From Parabacteroides johnsonii DSM 18315 (GTDB lineage Bacteria > Bacteroidota > Bacteroidia > Bacteroidales > Tannerellaceae), in NCBI RefSeq assembly GCF_025151045.1, contig NZ_CP102285.1, forward strand, positions 496,001 to 560,000: a stretch of DNA of 64,000 bases, given 5' to 3'. Positions within the stretch are counted from its first letter, which is position 1; each line of letters opens with the position of its first letter. The notes beneath the pieces are model-generated. The model was not told where the DNA came from and ran no database searches. It saw nothing but the letters and a program-made list of their open reading frames with translations. This document shows, in pieces, positions 53,755 to 63,112 of this stretch. The translations under genes and the position numbers were made by a program.

Positions 53755-55839
53755 TTGCATTTGATCAGAGCCGGATGCAGATGAGTCGGCAGGTTCTATC
53801 CCGTTCCTTTTCAACAGGGCGCCGATTTCTGCATCTTTTCCCCGGAAACGTCTGTACAGGATATCCGGATCTTCGGTGCCGCCTTTCGACAGGATGTTTT
53901 CACGAAAAGAACGGGCTGTCTCCCGGTTGAAGATTCCCGTTTCTTTGAAGACCGAGAAAGCATCGGCATCCAAGACTTCCGCCCATTTATAGCCGTAATA
54001 GCCGGCTGAATATCCCCCAGAGAAAATGTGCCCGAAACTGCTACTCATCAAGGTTCCGGTAACTTCCGGGACGATCACGGTCTGCTTCCAGGCCTCCTTC
54101 TCGAAAGCGATTACATCCCCGCCGAATGGCTCTGTCCGGGTATGCCAGGCCATATCCAGAAAACCGAAGCTCAGTTGACGGCAGCAGGCGTATCCTACGT
54201 TGAAATTGGAAGCGTCTATCAGTTTTTGTACTAATTCTTGCGGGATTTTTTCTCCGGTTTGATAGTGGATGGCGATCTGATCCAGAAACTCTTTCTCTGT
54301 CAGCCAGTTTTCCATCAGTTGGGAAGGAAGTTCCACAAAGTCGCGATAGACATTTGTGCCGGAAAGGCTCGCGTATGATCCTTTTGCAAACATTCCGTGC
54401 AGGGCGTGTCCGAATTCATGTAACAGTGTGTTGACCTCGTCGAAAGTCAATAAAGAAGGTTTCGTCTCGGTCGGACGTGTGAAGTTCATCACAATGATGA
54501 TTTGCGGCCGGCTGTCTTCGCCGTCTTGATCCCGGTATTGTTCCTTTATACTGTTCATCCAGGCTCCCGACTGTTTTCCGTCGCGCGGATGGAAGTCTGT
54601 ATATAATATGGAAAGAAACTTCCCGTCGGCATCGTAGACTTCGTATGCCTCTACTTCGGGATGATAAACCGGAATCTCTTTATTTTCTTTAAAAGTGATG
54701 CCATATAATTGTGTGGCCAGACCGAACACGCCTTTCTTTACATGGTTCAGTTCGAAATAGGGACGCGTCATTTCATCGTTCACGTTGAAACGGGTATCTT
54801 TCAGCTTTTCTGAGTAATAACTCCAATCCCAGGGCATGACCGTTATGTTTTTTTTCTCTGTTACCGAAGCAAATCCTTGCACGGCCTCGTATTCGCTTTG
54901 GGCAACCGGTTTGTATGCCTCCAGTAGCTCATTCAGTAATTTATAGACGCGTGCGGGAGTTTTGGCCATCGTGTGTTTCAGTTTGTAGTCGGCATAGTTG
55001 GCATGTCCCATCAGGTTGGCGATTTCCTGGCGGATATTGACGATTTTCCGTATGATTTCTTTATTGTCGTATTCATCCCCTTTGTTGCCTACGCTCATGT
55101 ATTCCCGGTACATCTTTTCCCGCAACCCGCGCAAAGCCGAGTAACGCATGAAAGGCACGTAGCTTGGGGCCGAGAGATTAAATAGCCATCCGGTTTTTCC
55201 TTTTTCTTTAGCCCTGAGTGCGGCGGCTTCGCGTATGCTTTCCGGTAGTCCTTCCAGTTCGTCTTCTTTTGTCAGCAACAGTTCGTAGCGGTTCTTGTCT
55301 TTCAATGCGTTCTGATCGAATGTGAGGGAAAGAAGGCTTAACTCGGAACTGAGTCTGCGGTATTTTTCTTTATTTTCGGGTCCGAGTGCGGCGCCACGTA
55401 CGGAAAAAGCTTCGAATGTCTCTTCCAGCAGACGTGCGTCTTCCGTCGGGAGATGCAGTTCTTCTTTCTGGTCGTAGACACTTTTTACCCGTGCGAACAG
55501 TTTTTCATTCAAATAAATATTGTTGGAGCTTTCCGACAGTTTGGGCGATACCCGTTGTGAGATATCCATCATTTCGTCGTCCGCTTCCGCATTCAATACG
55601 TTGAAGAAGGCCGAGCTGACTTTATCCAGTAGCTTGCCACTACGTTCGAGCGCTACGATTGTGTTCTCGAATGTCGGAAGTTTCGCATTGTTGGCAATGG
55701 CCCGGACTTCCTCGTCCAGTTGCCGGATTCCTTCGTCGAAAGCAGGTTCGTAGTGTTCTGTTTCGATTTGGTCGAACGGGGGAGTTTCGAACGGAGTCCG
55801 ATAAGTCCCGAAAAAGGGGTTTTCGCTATTTTGTTTCAT
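53749..55839 (-). CDS. M3 family oligopeptidase (Dcp/PrlC-like)
   Basis: 696 residues, normal for dipeptidyl carboxypeptidase/oligopeptidase A. Zinc motif HEFGHALHGMF with the downstream glutamate region (ELPSQLMENWLTEKEFLD), N-terminal FFGTYRTPFETPPFDQIETEHYEPAFDEGI typical of the Bacteroidota clade. No signal peptide, so it is cytoplasmic peptide degradation. ATG 55839 is chosen; the frame upstream to 55989 crosses the promoter. The C-terminal stop lies in the palindrome. Confidence 0.93.
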   Translation of the reverse strand: MKQNSENPFFGTYRTPFETPPFDQIETEHYEPAFDEGIRQLDEEVRAIANNAKLPTFENTIVALERSGKLLDKVSSAFFNVLNAEADDEMMDISQRVSPKLSESSNNIYLNEKLFARVKSVYDQKEELHLPTEDARLLEETFEAFSVRGAALGPENKEKYRRLSSELSLLSLTFDQNALKDKNRYELLLTKEDELEGLPESIREAAALRAKEKGKTGWLFNLSAPSYVPFMRYSALRGLREKMYREYMSVGNKGDEYDNKEIIRKIVNIRQEIANLMGHANYADYKLKHTMAKTPARVYKLLNELLEAYKPVAQSEYEAVQGFASVTEKKNITVMPWDWSYYSEKLKDTRFNVNDEMTRPYFELNHVKKGVFGLATQLYGITFKENKEIPVYHPEVEAYEVYDADGKFLSILYTDFHPRDGKQSGAWMNSIKEQYRDQDGEDSRPQIIIVMNFTRPTETKPSLLTFDEVNTLLHEFGHALHGMFAKGSYASLSGTNVYRDFVELPSQLMENWLTEKEFLDQIAIHYQTGEKIPQELVQKLIDASNFNVGYACCRQLSFGFLDMAWHTRTEPFGGDVIAFEKEAWKQTVIVPEVTGTLMSSSFGHIFSGGYSAGYYGYKWAEVLDADAFSVFKETGIFNRETARSFRENILSKGGTEDPDILYRRFRGKDAEIGALLKRNGIEPADSSASGSDQMQV

Positions 55840-55867
55840 GTTCTTTAGTGTTGATTTATTTATATAA

Positions 55868-55875
55868 CAAAGGTA
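55868..55875 (-). promoter_or_regulatory. -7 element of the M3 peptidase gene
   Basis: On the minus strand TACCTTTG, perfect TAnnTTTG, 28 bp before ATG 55839. Confidence 0.55.
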
Positions 55876-56063
55876 CGGAATAATCGGCAAATAAAAATGC
55901 ATTGATTTTCGGGCGATGCCAAACAACCGGATTTGGAAGTTTTTAACAGCTTGGCATGTGTTTGACAACACATATATGTACTTCTGCATAATTGTAACAG
56001 ATTATCAATCAAACTGTTTTTAAATCGTAAAAAATGAAATTTCTAAATAAATATGAAAGCAAA

Positions 56064-56095
56064 TTTGTTTTTTTATTTTTTAAGTGATACTTTTG
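56064..56095 (+). promoter_or_regulatory. Bacteroidota promoter of the glycogen operon
   Basis: TTTG (56064-56067), exactly 20 bp, TACTTTTG (56088-56095): both boxes perfect. It leaves a leader of about 60 bases. The rest of the 322-bp divergent region is AT-rich without further structure. Confidence 0.75.
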
Positions 56096-56161
56096 GTCAG
56101 GATACAAAAGCAATTTATTTGTTTTCACGTTAAAGCATAAACTTAAAACCAAATATAAAAT

Positions 56162-58102
56162 ATGAGTTATCTTAAATTTGACAAGACTCTTATGACGAAC
56201 CTGGAAGAAGCGCTACCAAGAGAGATTCTTCGTACAAATCGTTCGGGAGCCTATCATTGTACAACTATCGTTGATTGCAACACAAGAAAATATCACGGAT
56301 TACTTGTGATTCCGGTTCCGGGACTGGATGATGAGAATCATGTATTGTTGTCGTCATTGGATGAAACTGTCATACAGCATGGAGCCGAATTTAATTTAGG
56401 GCTTCATAAGTATCAGGGAGATAATTACAGTCCGAGAGGTCATAAGTACATTCGTGAGTTCGAGTGCGAGAAAGTTCCTACGACGATCTATCGTGTAGGC
56501 GGTGTTGTTCTGAAAAAAGAGAAGTTGTTTGTCCATCATGAGAATCGAATCTTGATTCGTTATACGTTGTTGGATGCTCACTCGGCGACAACATTGCGTT
56601 TACGTCCGTTCTTGGCGTTTCGCAGTGTCCGCGAATATACACACGAGAATGCTCAGGCCAGTCGCGAATATCAGGTTGTGACGAATGGTATCAAAACATG
56701 CATGTATCCGGGCTATCCCGAATTGTATATGCAATTGAACAAAAAGAATGAGTTTCATTACCAGCCTGACTGGTATCGGGGTATCGAATATCCGAAAGAA
56801 CAGGAGAGAGGCTATGATTTTAACGAGGATCTGTATGTTCCCGGATATTTTGAAGTCGAGATAAAGAAAGGTGAAAGTATCGTCTTTTCCGGTGGGGTTT
56901 CTGAAATCGGAACTCGTACATTGAAAAAAACCTTCGAAGACGAGGTTGAAGAACGTACGCCTCGCGATACTTTTCAACATTGTTTGATCAACGCTGCACA
57001 CCAGTTTTTGAATAAACAGGAAAACGAATCTTATATTTTGGCCGGTTATCCGTGGTTCAAGTGCAGGGCACGCGATTTGTTTATTTCTTTGCCCGGGTTG
57101 ACTTTGGCTATCGATGAGGTCTCCAAGTTTGAAATGGTAATGGAAACGGCCCGTAAGGCCATTTATAATTTTATCCACAATGAACCGAGCCGGATCAAAA
57201 TTTATGAAATGGAGCATCCTGATATCTTGCTTTGGGCCGTTTGGTGTATTCAACAATATGCTAAAATGGTTTCACGTGAGGTATGCCGCGAAAAATATGG
57301 TTTGTTGTTGGAAGAGATTATGAAGTTCCTCTGCCAGGATAAACATCCGAATCTGGTTTTGCATGATAACGGATTGCTTTATACGTATGGATCGAATAAA
57401 GCTGTTACATGGATGAACTCGACGGTTAACGGACATCCCGTTATCCCACGTACAGGATATATCGTTGAAATCAATACGTTATGGTATAACGCTTTGCGGT
57501 TTGTCGGAGAATTGTCGGGCGAGGCTGGAAATAACGCTTTCGCCGAATCATTGGGTGCTTTGGCAGAAAAAAGCGGGAAGTCGTTTGTCAATGTCTTCTT
57601 GAATGAATATGGCTATTTGCTCGATTATGTTGATGGCAACATGATGGAGTGGAGCGTACGTCCGAATATGATATTTGCTGTGGCATTTGATTATTCGCCT
57701 TTGAACTCCAGCCAGAAAAAAGGCGTGCTCGATATTGTAACGAAAGAATTGCTTACTCCTAAGGGACTTCGTTCCTTGAGTCCGAAAAGCGGCGGCTACA
57801 ATCCTAATTATGTCGGTCCCCAGATTCAGCGTGATTATGCTTATCATCAAGGAACGGCTTGGCCTTGGCTGGCAGGTTTCTATTTTGAGGCATATCTCCG
57901 TATCTATAAGATGAGCGGTATAGGATTTATCGAACGTTATCTGATCGGGTATGAAGATGAAATGTCGTCCCATTGTATCGGGTCCATTCCTGAACTGTTT
58001 GATGGTAATCCTCCGTTCAAGGGGCGTGGAGCCGTATCATTTGCAATGAATGTTGCAGAAATATTGAGAATATTATACTTATTAAGCAAATATAATTATT
58101 GA
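56162..58102 (+). CDS. Glycogen debranching enzyme (archaeal/bacterial amylo-alpha-1,6-glucosidase type)
   Basis: 646 residues. N-terminal GDE domain (EILRTNRSGAYHCTTIVDCNTRKYHGLLVIPVPG) and C-terminal GH133-like (alpha/alpha)6 barrel with PWFKCRARDLFISLPGLTLA, MNSTVNGHPVIPRTGYIVEINTLWYNAL and YHQGTAWPWLAGFYFEAYLR, which contain the usual acidic catalytic residues. It removes alpha-1,6 branches of glycogen in the cytoplasm. First gene of an operon with a glycosyltransferase and a GH57 enzyme. Confidence 0.93.
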   Translation: MSYLKFDKTLMTNLEEALPREILRTNRSGAYHCTTIVDCNTRKYHGLLVIPVPGLDDENHVLLSSLDETVIQHGAEFNLGLHKYQGDNYSPRGHKYIREFECEKVPTTIYRVGGVVLKKEKLFVHHENRILIRYTLLDAHSATTLRLRPFLAFRSVREYTHENAQASREYQVVTNGIKTCMYPGYPELYMQLNKKNEFHYQPDWYRGIEYPKEQERGYDFNEDLYVPGYFEVEIKKGESIVFSGGVSEIGTRTLKKTFEDEVEERTPRDTFQHCLINAAHQFLNKQENESYILAGYPWFKCRARDLFISLPGLTLAIDEVSKFEMVMETARKAIYNFIHNEPSRIKIYEMEHPDILLWAVWCIQQYAKMVSREVCREKYGLLLEEIMKFLCQDKHPNLVLHDNGLLYTYGSNKAVTWMNSTVNGHPVIPRTGYIVEINTLWYNALRFVGELSGEAGNNAFAESLGALAEKSGKSFVNVFLNEYGYLLDYVDGNMMEWSVRPNMIFAVAFDYSPLNSSQKKGVLDIVTKELLTPKGLRSLSPKSGGYNPNYVGPQIQRDYAYHQGTAWPWLAGFYFEAYLRIYKMSGIGFIERYLIGYEDEMSSHCIGSIPELFDGNPPFKGRGAVSFAMNVAEILRILYLLSKYNY

Positions 58103-58109
58103 AAGGAGG
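58102..58109 (+). promoter_or_regulatory. Strong Shine-Dalgarno sequence
   Basis: AAAGGAGG, 7 bp before ATG 58117, is close to a perfect anti-16S match. Such sites are rare in Bacteroidota and in this window. It fixes the start of the glycosyltransferase at 58117 and may boost it independently of the upstream gene. Confidence 0.75.
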
Positions 58110-58116
58110 AGCCTGT

Positions 58117-59385
58117 ATGAAAGTGTTAATGTTTGGATGGGAATTTCCTCCCAAAATATACGGTGGTCTTGCGGTTGCATCCTATGGTATTACTAAAGGT
58201 CTGAGTCTGCAGAATGATGTGGAGACGACTTTTTGTTTACCGAAGCCTACCGGTGAAGAAGAAGGTTTCCTGAATATCATAGGTATGAACCAAGTACCTG
58301 TCGTATGGAGGGATGTTAATTATGATTATTTAAAGTCCAGGCTTCCCAATTATATGACGCCGGAACAATATTATGCTTTTCGTGACCATATCTATGCCGA
58401 TTTCTCATATATGAATGTAAATGATTTGGGCTGTATGGAGTTTGCCGGAGGGTATCCGTCTAATTTGCATGACGAGATCAATAACTTTTCGATCATCGCG
58501 GGAGTCGTTGCTCGTCAGCAACAGTTTGACATTATCCATGCCCATGACTGGCTGACCTATCCGGCCGGTGTGCATGCAAAGATGGTGAGTGGAAAGCCTC
58601 TTTGCATTCATGTCCATGCAACCGATTTCGACCGTTCACGCGGAAAGGTTAATCCGACCGTATATGCAATGGAAAAGAACGGTATGGATTATGCGGATTG
58701 TATTATGTGCGTATCTGAATTGACACGGCAGACAGTTATACGGGAATATCATCAGGACCCGCGGAAATGTTTTGCCATGCATAATGCGGTTTATCCGTTG
58801 TCACAAGAACTTTTGGACATTCCTCGTCCGGAGCATAAAAAGGAAAAGGTCGTGACTTTCCTGGGACGTATCACTATGCAAAAAGGACCGGAATATTTTG
58901 TCGAAGCAGCAGCGCTTGTTTTGAAACGTACACGTAATATCCGGTTCGTTATGGCGGGTTCGGGCGATATGCTGGACGCCATGATCAATCTGGCTGCCGA
59001 GCGTGGAATTGCCGATCGTTTCCATTTCCCTGGATTTCAGCGTGGAAGGCAGGTATATGAAGCCTATAAGAACAGTGATGTCTTTGTGATGCCTTCGGTT
59101 TCCGAACCTTTCGGGATTGCTCCGTTGGAAGCTATGCAATGCGGAACGCCTTCCATTATTTCCAAACAGTCCGGTTGTGGAGAAATTCTCGACAAGGTGA
59201 TTAAGACGGACTATTGGGATATTTATGCAATGGCTGACGCTATCTATTCGATCTGTACGAATCCCTCTTTGTTCGAATATCTTCAGGTGGAAGGGAAGAA
59301 GGAGGTCGATAGTATCACATGGGAAAAAGTCGGCTTGCGGATTCGCGCTCTTTATGAGAATGTCTTAAAGAATTACGGTAAATAA
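58117..59385 (+). CDS. Glycogen synthase-like glycosyltransferase (GT-B fold, family 4/5 type)
   Basis: 422 residues. N-terminal GT-B domain with MFGWEFPPKIYGGLAVASYGITKGL (ADP-glucose binding KxGGL position) and IIHAHDWLTYPAGVHAK; C-terminal glycosyltransferase domain with VTFLGRITMQKGPEYFVEAA and the ESFGIAPLEAM-like SEPFGIAPLEAMQCGTPSI. It probably elongates alpha-1,4-glucan from a nucleotide glucose in the glycogen operon. Confidence 0.88.
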   Translation: MKVLMFGWEFPPKIYGGLAVASYGITKGLSLQNDVETTFCLPKPTGEEEGFLNIIGMNQVPVVWRDVNYDYLKSRLPNYMTPEQYYAFRDHIYADFSYMNVNDLGCMEFAGGYPSNLHDEINNFSIIAGVVARQQQFDIIHAHDWLTYPAGVHAKMVSGKPLCIHVHATDFDRSRGKVNPTVYAMEKNGMDYADCIMCVSELTRQTVIREYHQDPRKCFAMHNAVYPLSQELLDIPRPEHKKEKVVTFLGRITMQKGPEYFVEAAALVLKRTRNIRFVMAGSGDMLDAMINLAAERGIADRFHFPGFQRGRQVYEAYKNSDVFVMPSVSEPFGIAPLEAMQCGTPSIISKQSGCGEILDKVIKTDYWDIYAMADAIYSICTNPSLFEYLQVEGKKEVDSITWEKVGLRIRALYENVLKNYGK

Positions 59386-59402
59386 TCAAACAACAATTAG
59401 AT

Positions 59403-60710
59403 ATGAAAACAATCTGTCTTTATTTTGAAATACATCAAATTATACATTTGAAACGCTATCGTTGCTTCGATATCGGTACGGATCATTACTATTATGATGA
59501 TTATGAAAATGAACGCAGTATCACGGAGATTGCAGAGCGTTCTTATATTCCGGCATTGACAGCTTTGCTTGAAATGGCAAAGAGCAACGGAGGAGCTTTT
59601 AAAGTCGCTTTTTCTATTTCGGGTGTGGCTTTGGAACAGTTGGAGATCTATTCTCCTGCCGTGATCGACTTGTTGCATCAATTGAATGATACGGGCTGTT
59701 GTGAATTTTTGTGCGAACCTTATTCTCATGGGCTTTCTTCTTTGGCTAATGAAGAATGTTTCCGGGAAGAAGTTTCCAGAATGAGTGCGAAGATCAAACA
59801 AGTTTTTGGACAAACTCCCAAGGTTTTCCGTAATTCCAGCTTGATTTATTCGAATGAGATCGGATCGGTTGTCGCAAGTATGGGATTCAAAGGGATTTTG
59901 ACCGAAGGTGCCAAACATGTGTTGGGATGGAAGAGCCCGCATTATGTGTATCATTGTGCATATAATCCTAATTTGAAGATTTTGCTTCGTGATTTCAAAT
60001 TGTCGGACGATATTAGTTTGCGTTTCTCGAATTCGGATTGGAGCGAATATCCGTTATTCGCTGATAAATATATCGGTTGGATTGCTGGTTTGCCAGAAGA
60101 AGAACAGGTTATCAATATTTTTATGGAACTTTCGGCTTTGGGTATCTCACAGTCTTTGTCTTCCAATATTTTGCAATTCTTCAAAGCGTTGCCGGCTTGT
60201 GCAAAGGAAAAAGGCATTTCTTTCTCTACTCCGACTGAAATCGTTACGAAATTTAAGTCGGTCGACCAGGTTGATGTTCCTTATCCTTTGTCTTGGGCAG
60301 ATGAGGAAAGAGACACGAGTTGTTGGCTGGGTAACGTGATGCAGCGTGAAGCGTTTAATAAGTTGTATAGTGTGGCTGGTCGTGTTCATTTGTGCAATGA
60401 TCGCCGTATCAAGCAAGACTGGGATTATTTGCAGGCAAGTAATAACTTCCGTTTTATGACAACCAAGAAAACGGGGCTTTGGCTGAATCGTGGTATTTAT
60501 GATTCTCCGTATGATGCATTTACCAATTATATGAATATATTGGGTGATTTTATCAGCCGTGTAGATGCTTTATATCCAGTCGAGATAGAGAACGAAGAAT
60601 TGAATTCTCTCCTTACGACAATAAAGAACCAAGGGGAAGAAATTGAAAAGTTACAGAAAGAACTTGACAAGTATAAGAAAAAAGCTGCGAAAAAAGCTGC
60701 TGCAGAATAG
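59403..60710 (+). CDS. GH57 family alpha-amylase/4-alpha-glucanotransferase-like protein
   Basis: 435 residues. A GH57 N-terminal start (ICLYFEIHQIIHLKRY), the conserved VAFSISGVALEQLE, candidate nucleophile Glu in GFKGILTEGAKHVLG and Asp in SLRFSNSDWSEYP. The last 45 residues form a lysine-rich coiled coil (NQGEEIEKLQKELDKYKKKAAKKAAAE). It should cut or transfer alpha-1,4-glucan in the cytoplasm. Last gene of the glycogen operon, before a terminator. Confidence 0.9.
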   Translation: MKTICLYFEIHQIIHLKRYRCFDIGTDHYYYDDYENERSITEIAERSYIPALTALLEMAKSNGGAFKVAFSISGVALEQLEIYSPAVIDLLHQLNDTGCCEFLCEPYSHGLSSLANEECFREEVSRMSAKIKQVFGQTPKVFRNSSLIYSNEIGSVVASMGFKGILTEGAKHVLGWKSPHYVYHCAYNPNLKILLRDFKLSDDISLRFSNSDWSEYPLFADKYIGWIAGLPEEEQVINIFMELSALGISQSLSSNILQFFKALPACAKEKGISFSTPTEIVTKFKSVDQVDVPYPLSWADEERDTSCWLGNVMQREAFNKLYSVAGRVHLCNDRRIKQDWDYLQASNNFRFMTTKKTGLWLNRGIYDSPYDAFTNYMNILGDFISRVDALYPVEIENEELNSLLTTIKNQGEEIEKLQKELDKYKKKAAKKAAAE

Positions 60711-60727
60711 AGATAAAGTAATAAATG

Positions 60728-60767
60728 AAAACCGGGGCTTTCTATTTTAGGGAGCCCCGGTTTTTTT
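60728..60767 (+). terminator. Terminator of the glycogen operon
   Basis: A perfect 12-bp stem (60728-60739 AAAACCGGGGCT with 60753-60764), 13-base loop, then TTT. Confidence 0.9.
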
Positions 60768-60798
60768 ATATCTGATAGATAATAAATAGTCGGTCTGT

Positions 60799-62184
60799 TT
60801 ATCTATATTCGATTGTTACGATACGCATTTCCATGGCGTCTTTGTCGATACGCAGTTTTACACCGGAAGGTTTCAAATAGTTCTCGATGGCGACAGTGTA
60901 ATCTTGCGGTTGATTGTAATAATTGTATGTCGTCCCGACCCTACGTTGTACGGGGATAACATTGATAACCAAATCTTCATCCGGAGAGTTTTCGATATGG
61001 GTTTTAAGCAGCTTGGCTATGTTTCCGAATGAGTAGGTTCGGGTTGAAGCTACATATTCTCCCCGGTAGGAAGTGATATTATTTTCTACATTATTGTTTT
61101 TGAAGAATGTATCCATTGAGTCTTTCGGAAGTATCAGCACGTTGTCCGGAGCTTCAAATGCAAATTTCCAGTCTTCTTGCGGAAGGACCTTTAGAGAAAA
61201 GTCCACATTGCTGACAATACGCCCTTGGATAATCGGGGTAATATCTTGTGCCGGAATTGTCAACTGGGTGTATACGCCTGCCGGACTCTTCAGATAAGCG
61301 ATGCTGTCATTGGGCTCCAGCAGATGACTAATGTCTGTATTCTTGAATCTGTTCAATTGGATGACTTCGGATGTCGCACTGAAAGTCTCCCGAGTCTGTA
61401 CGAGTGAATCTTGGTCGGCGGAGCCTTTTACCGTGTACTTATAGTAAATGTTCATTTGGGTACTTTCGATGTTCAGGATGTTTCCAGTACCGTATGTATT
61501 TGTGACATAAATACCGGGAAAGAACTGATTGAACGTATTCTGATCGTTAAAAACTTCCGGAGTTTTGATTGTTGCGTCATAGAAACGTTGCCCCAATTCT
61601 TTAGGCATACGAATTGTGATATTAGGATCATAGGAATATACTGTTTGGCTACCGTTTGTTGTTGTCGCATTCCAAAGAGAATCCGAAACACTTAGATCAC
61701 GTGCCGTATACGTCTGCATACCTAATGATTTCTGCATATTGCAGTATTGTTCCGGATCGATATTCGTATAAAAATCCCTCGTTAGTGGAGTCGTTATTTC
61801 ATATAGTTGTGCACGCATCGGAGTTAGAGAATCCCCTGTCCAGCTTCGGCTATAATATATTTTAAATTCGACTGAATCTATTACGTCGTTGTAGGGTGTA
61901 TACCTGAACCGATAATTTTCCGGACAGTAGAACTGACACATAAAATCAGATTTTAGGTTTCCATACAAAGGATCGTATATTTCCCCTAATGAACCGTAAA
62001 TTGTTCGGGCATAGACTGAATCTGTCTGTAATGTTTTTGCTTTCATGTAGAATGTGTCCGCATATACCAGCGGTCTGTCATTCTCCGGTTGAATACCTGT
62101 TCCTACCTGCGTCAAATCATCATTACACCCGCTCAGAATTGAGATTCCGAGACTCAGGCCAAGTATAAAAAGCTTGATTTTCAT
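60799..62184 (-). CDS. DUF4270 family lipoprotein
   Basis: 461 residues. Lipobox LGISILSGC-NDDLTQVGTGI, then the DUF4270 pattern: VYADTFYMKAKTLQTDSVYART near the start, GNLKSDFMCQFYCP, IDSVEFKIYY, and a long beta-rich body ending in IRIDKDAMEMRIVTIEYR. Function is unknown; probably outer-membrane anchored. It lies 10 bp downstream of the short GT5-like gene and is likely in its operon. Confidence 0.85.
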   Translation of the reverse strand: MKIKLFILGLSLGISILSGCNDDLTQVGTGIQPENDRPLVYADTFYMKAKTLQTDSVYARTIYGSLGEIYDPLYGNLKSDFMCQFYCPENYRFRYTPYNDVIDSVEFKIYYSRSWTGDSLTPMRAQLYEITTPLTRDFYTNIDPEQYCNMQKSLGMQTYTARDLSVSDSLWNATTTNGSQTVYSYDPNITIRMPKELGQRFYDATIKTPEVFNDQNTFNQFFPGIYVTNTYGTGNILNIESTQMNIYYKYTVKGSADQDSLVQTRETFSATSEVIQLNRFKNTDISHLLEPNDSIAYLKSPAGVYTQLTIPAQDITPIIQGRIVSNVDFSLKVLPQEDWKFAFEAPDNVLILPKDSMDTFFKNNNVENNITSYRGEYVASTRTYSFGNIAKLLKTHIENSPDEDLVINVIPVQRRVGTTYNYYNQPQDYTVAIENYLKPSGVKLRIDKDAMEMRIVTIEYR

Positions 62185-62194
62185 TTCTCTAAAT

Positions 62195-63013
62195 TTATTT
62201 TGTGCCTAATACGACATCGTAGAATTCGTTGAATTTATCCATATAAACGTCCGGTGACTGGTAAGGCAGGAATGGAGTGTGCTTTTTAGTGGCAATATAA
62301 TCCAGCACATCTTGATTGATCGTTTCACTACCCTGTATCACACCGTCTGCGAAATCAATGGCGAGTTTGGTCAGCCCGGTGAAACTTGTATCGGCTTTGA
62401 TGCCTTTCAGGTCGCTGTCCTTGGCTCCATCCATCTTTAACTTGCTTGCAAATTCTTTTCTGAACGGTGTTTTGAAGTCATCGTTATAAATAGAGTATAC
62501 AATCTTTGCATCCTTGAGGCAAGGATCGTCGGCATACATACGTTTGATGTACAGTGCTGTTAGCGCTGACATCCAACCATGACAGTGAATGACATCCGGT
62601 ATCCAACGGAGTTTTTTCACTGTTTCCAATACACCACGAACGTAGAAGATCGAACGGTCGTCGTTATCCTCGTATTCGTTTCCATCATCATCGCTAATAG
62701 TATGCTTTCTTTGGAAGAAATCTTCATTGTCAATGAAGTATACCTGCATGCGGGCTGCTTGAATGGATGCTACCTTTATGATCAGCGGGTGATCGGTATC
62801 ATCAATGATGAGATTCATACCCGAAAGCCGGATTACTTCGTGCAACTGGTTGCGGCGTTCGTTAATGCTACCGAACTTGGGCATGAAAGTCCTAATTTCA
62901 CGACCGCGCTCCTGTATGCCTTGTGGCAGGTTTCTGCATATCGTTGCAATCTCTGATTCGGGAAGGTAGGGTGTTATTTCTTGAGCTATAAACAAGATTT
63001 TTTTTGCATCCAT
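62195..63013 (-). CDS. Short GT5-like (glycogen/starch synthase N-domain) protein
   Basis: 272 residues that cover only the N-terminal Rossmann domain of glycogen/starch synthase: KILFIAQEITPYLPESEIATICRNLPQGIQERG, VEFFDNED-like VYFIDNEDFF, and IPDVIHCHGWMSALTALYIKR. The KxGG substrate motif is replaced (PYLPESEIA), and the whole C-terminal GT domain is absent, so it is unlikely to be an autonomous synthase. Such short forms are typical of Bacteroidales next to panC. Divergent from panC. Confidence 0.8.
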   Translation of the reverse strand: MDAKKILFIAQEITPYLPESEIATICRNLPQGIQERGREIRTFMPKFGSINERRNQLHEVIRLSGMNLIIDDTDHPLIIKVASIQAARMQVYFIDNEDFFQRKHTISDDDGNEYEDNDDRSIFYVRGVLETVKKLRWIPDVIHCHGWMSALTALYIKRMYADDPCLKDAKIVYSIYNDDFKTPFRKEFASKLKMDGAKDSDLKGIKADTSFTGLTKLAIDFADGVIQGSETINQDVLDYIATKKHTPFLPYQSPDVYMDKFNEFYDVVLGTK

Positions 63014-63041
63014 TCTGTAAACTAGTTTTATAAAGACGCTA

Positions 63042-63049
63042 CAAAGATA
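63042..63049 (-). promoter_or_regulatory. -7 element of the short GT5-like gene
   Basis: On the minus strand TATCTTTG, perfect TAnnTTTG, 28 bp before the ATG. Confidence 0.55.
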
Positions 63050-63112
63050 CAAAATTTCTTTCATTTACCGCAATTATTTATTTGCTTTGCACCGTCAATA
63101 AGCATCTAAAGG

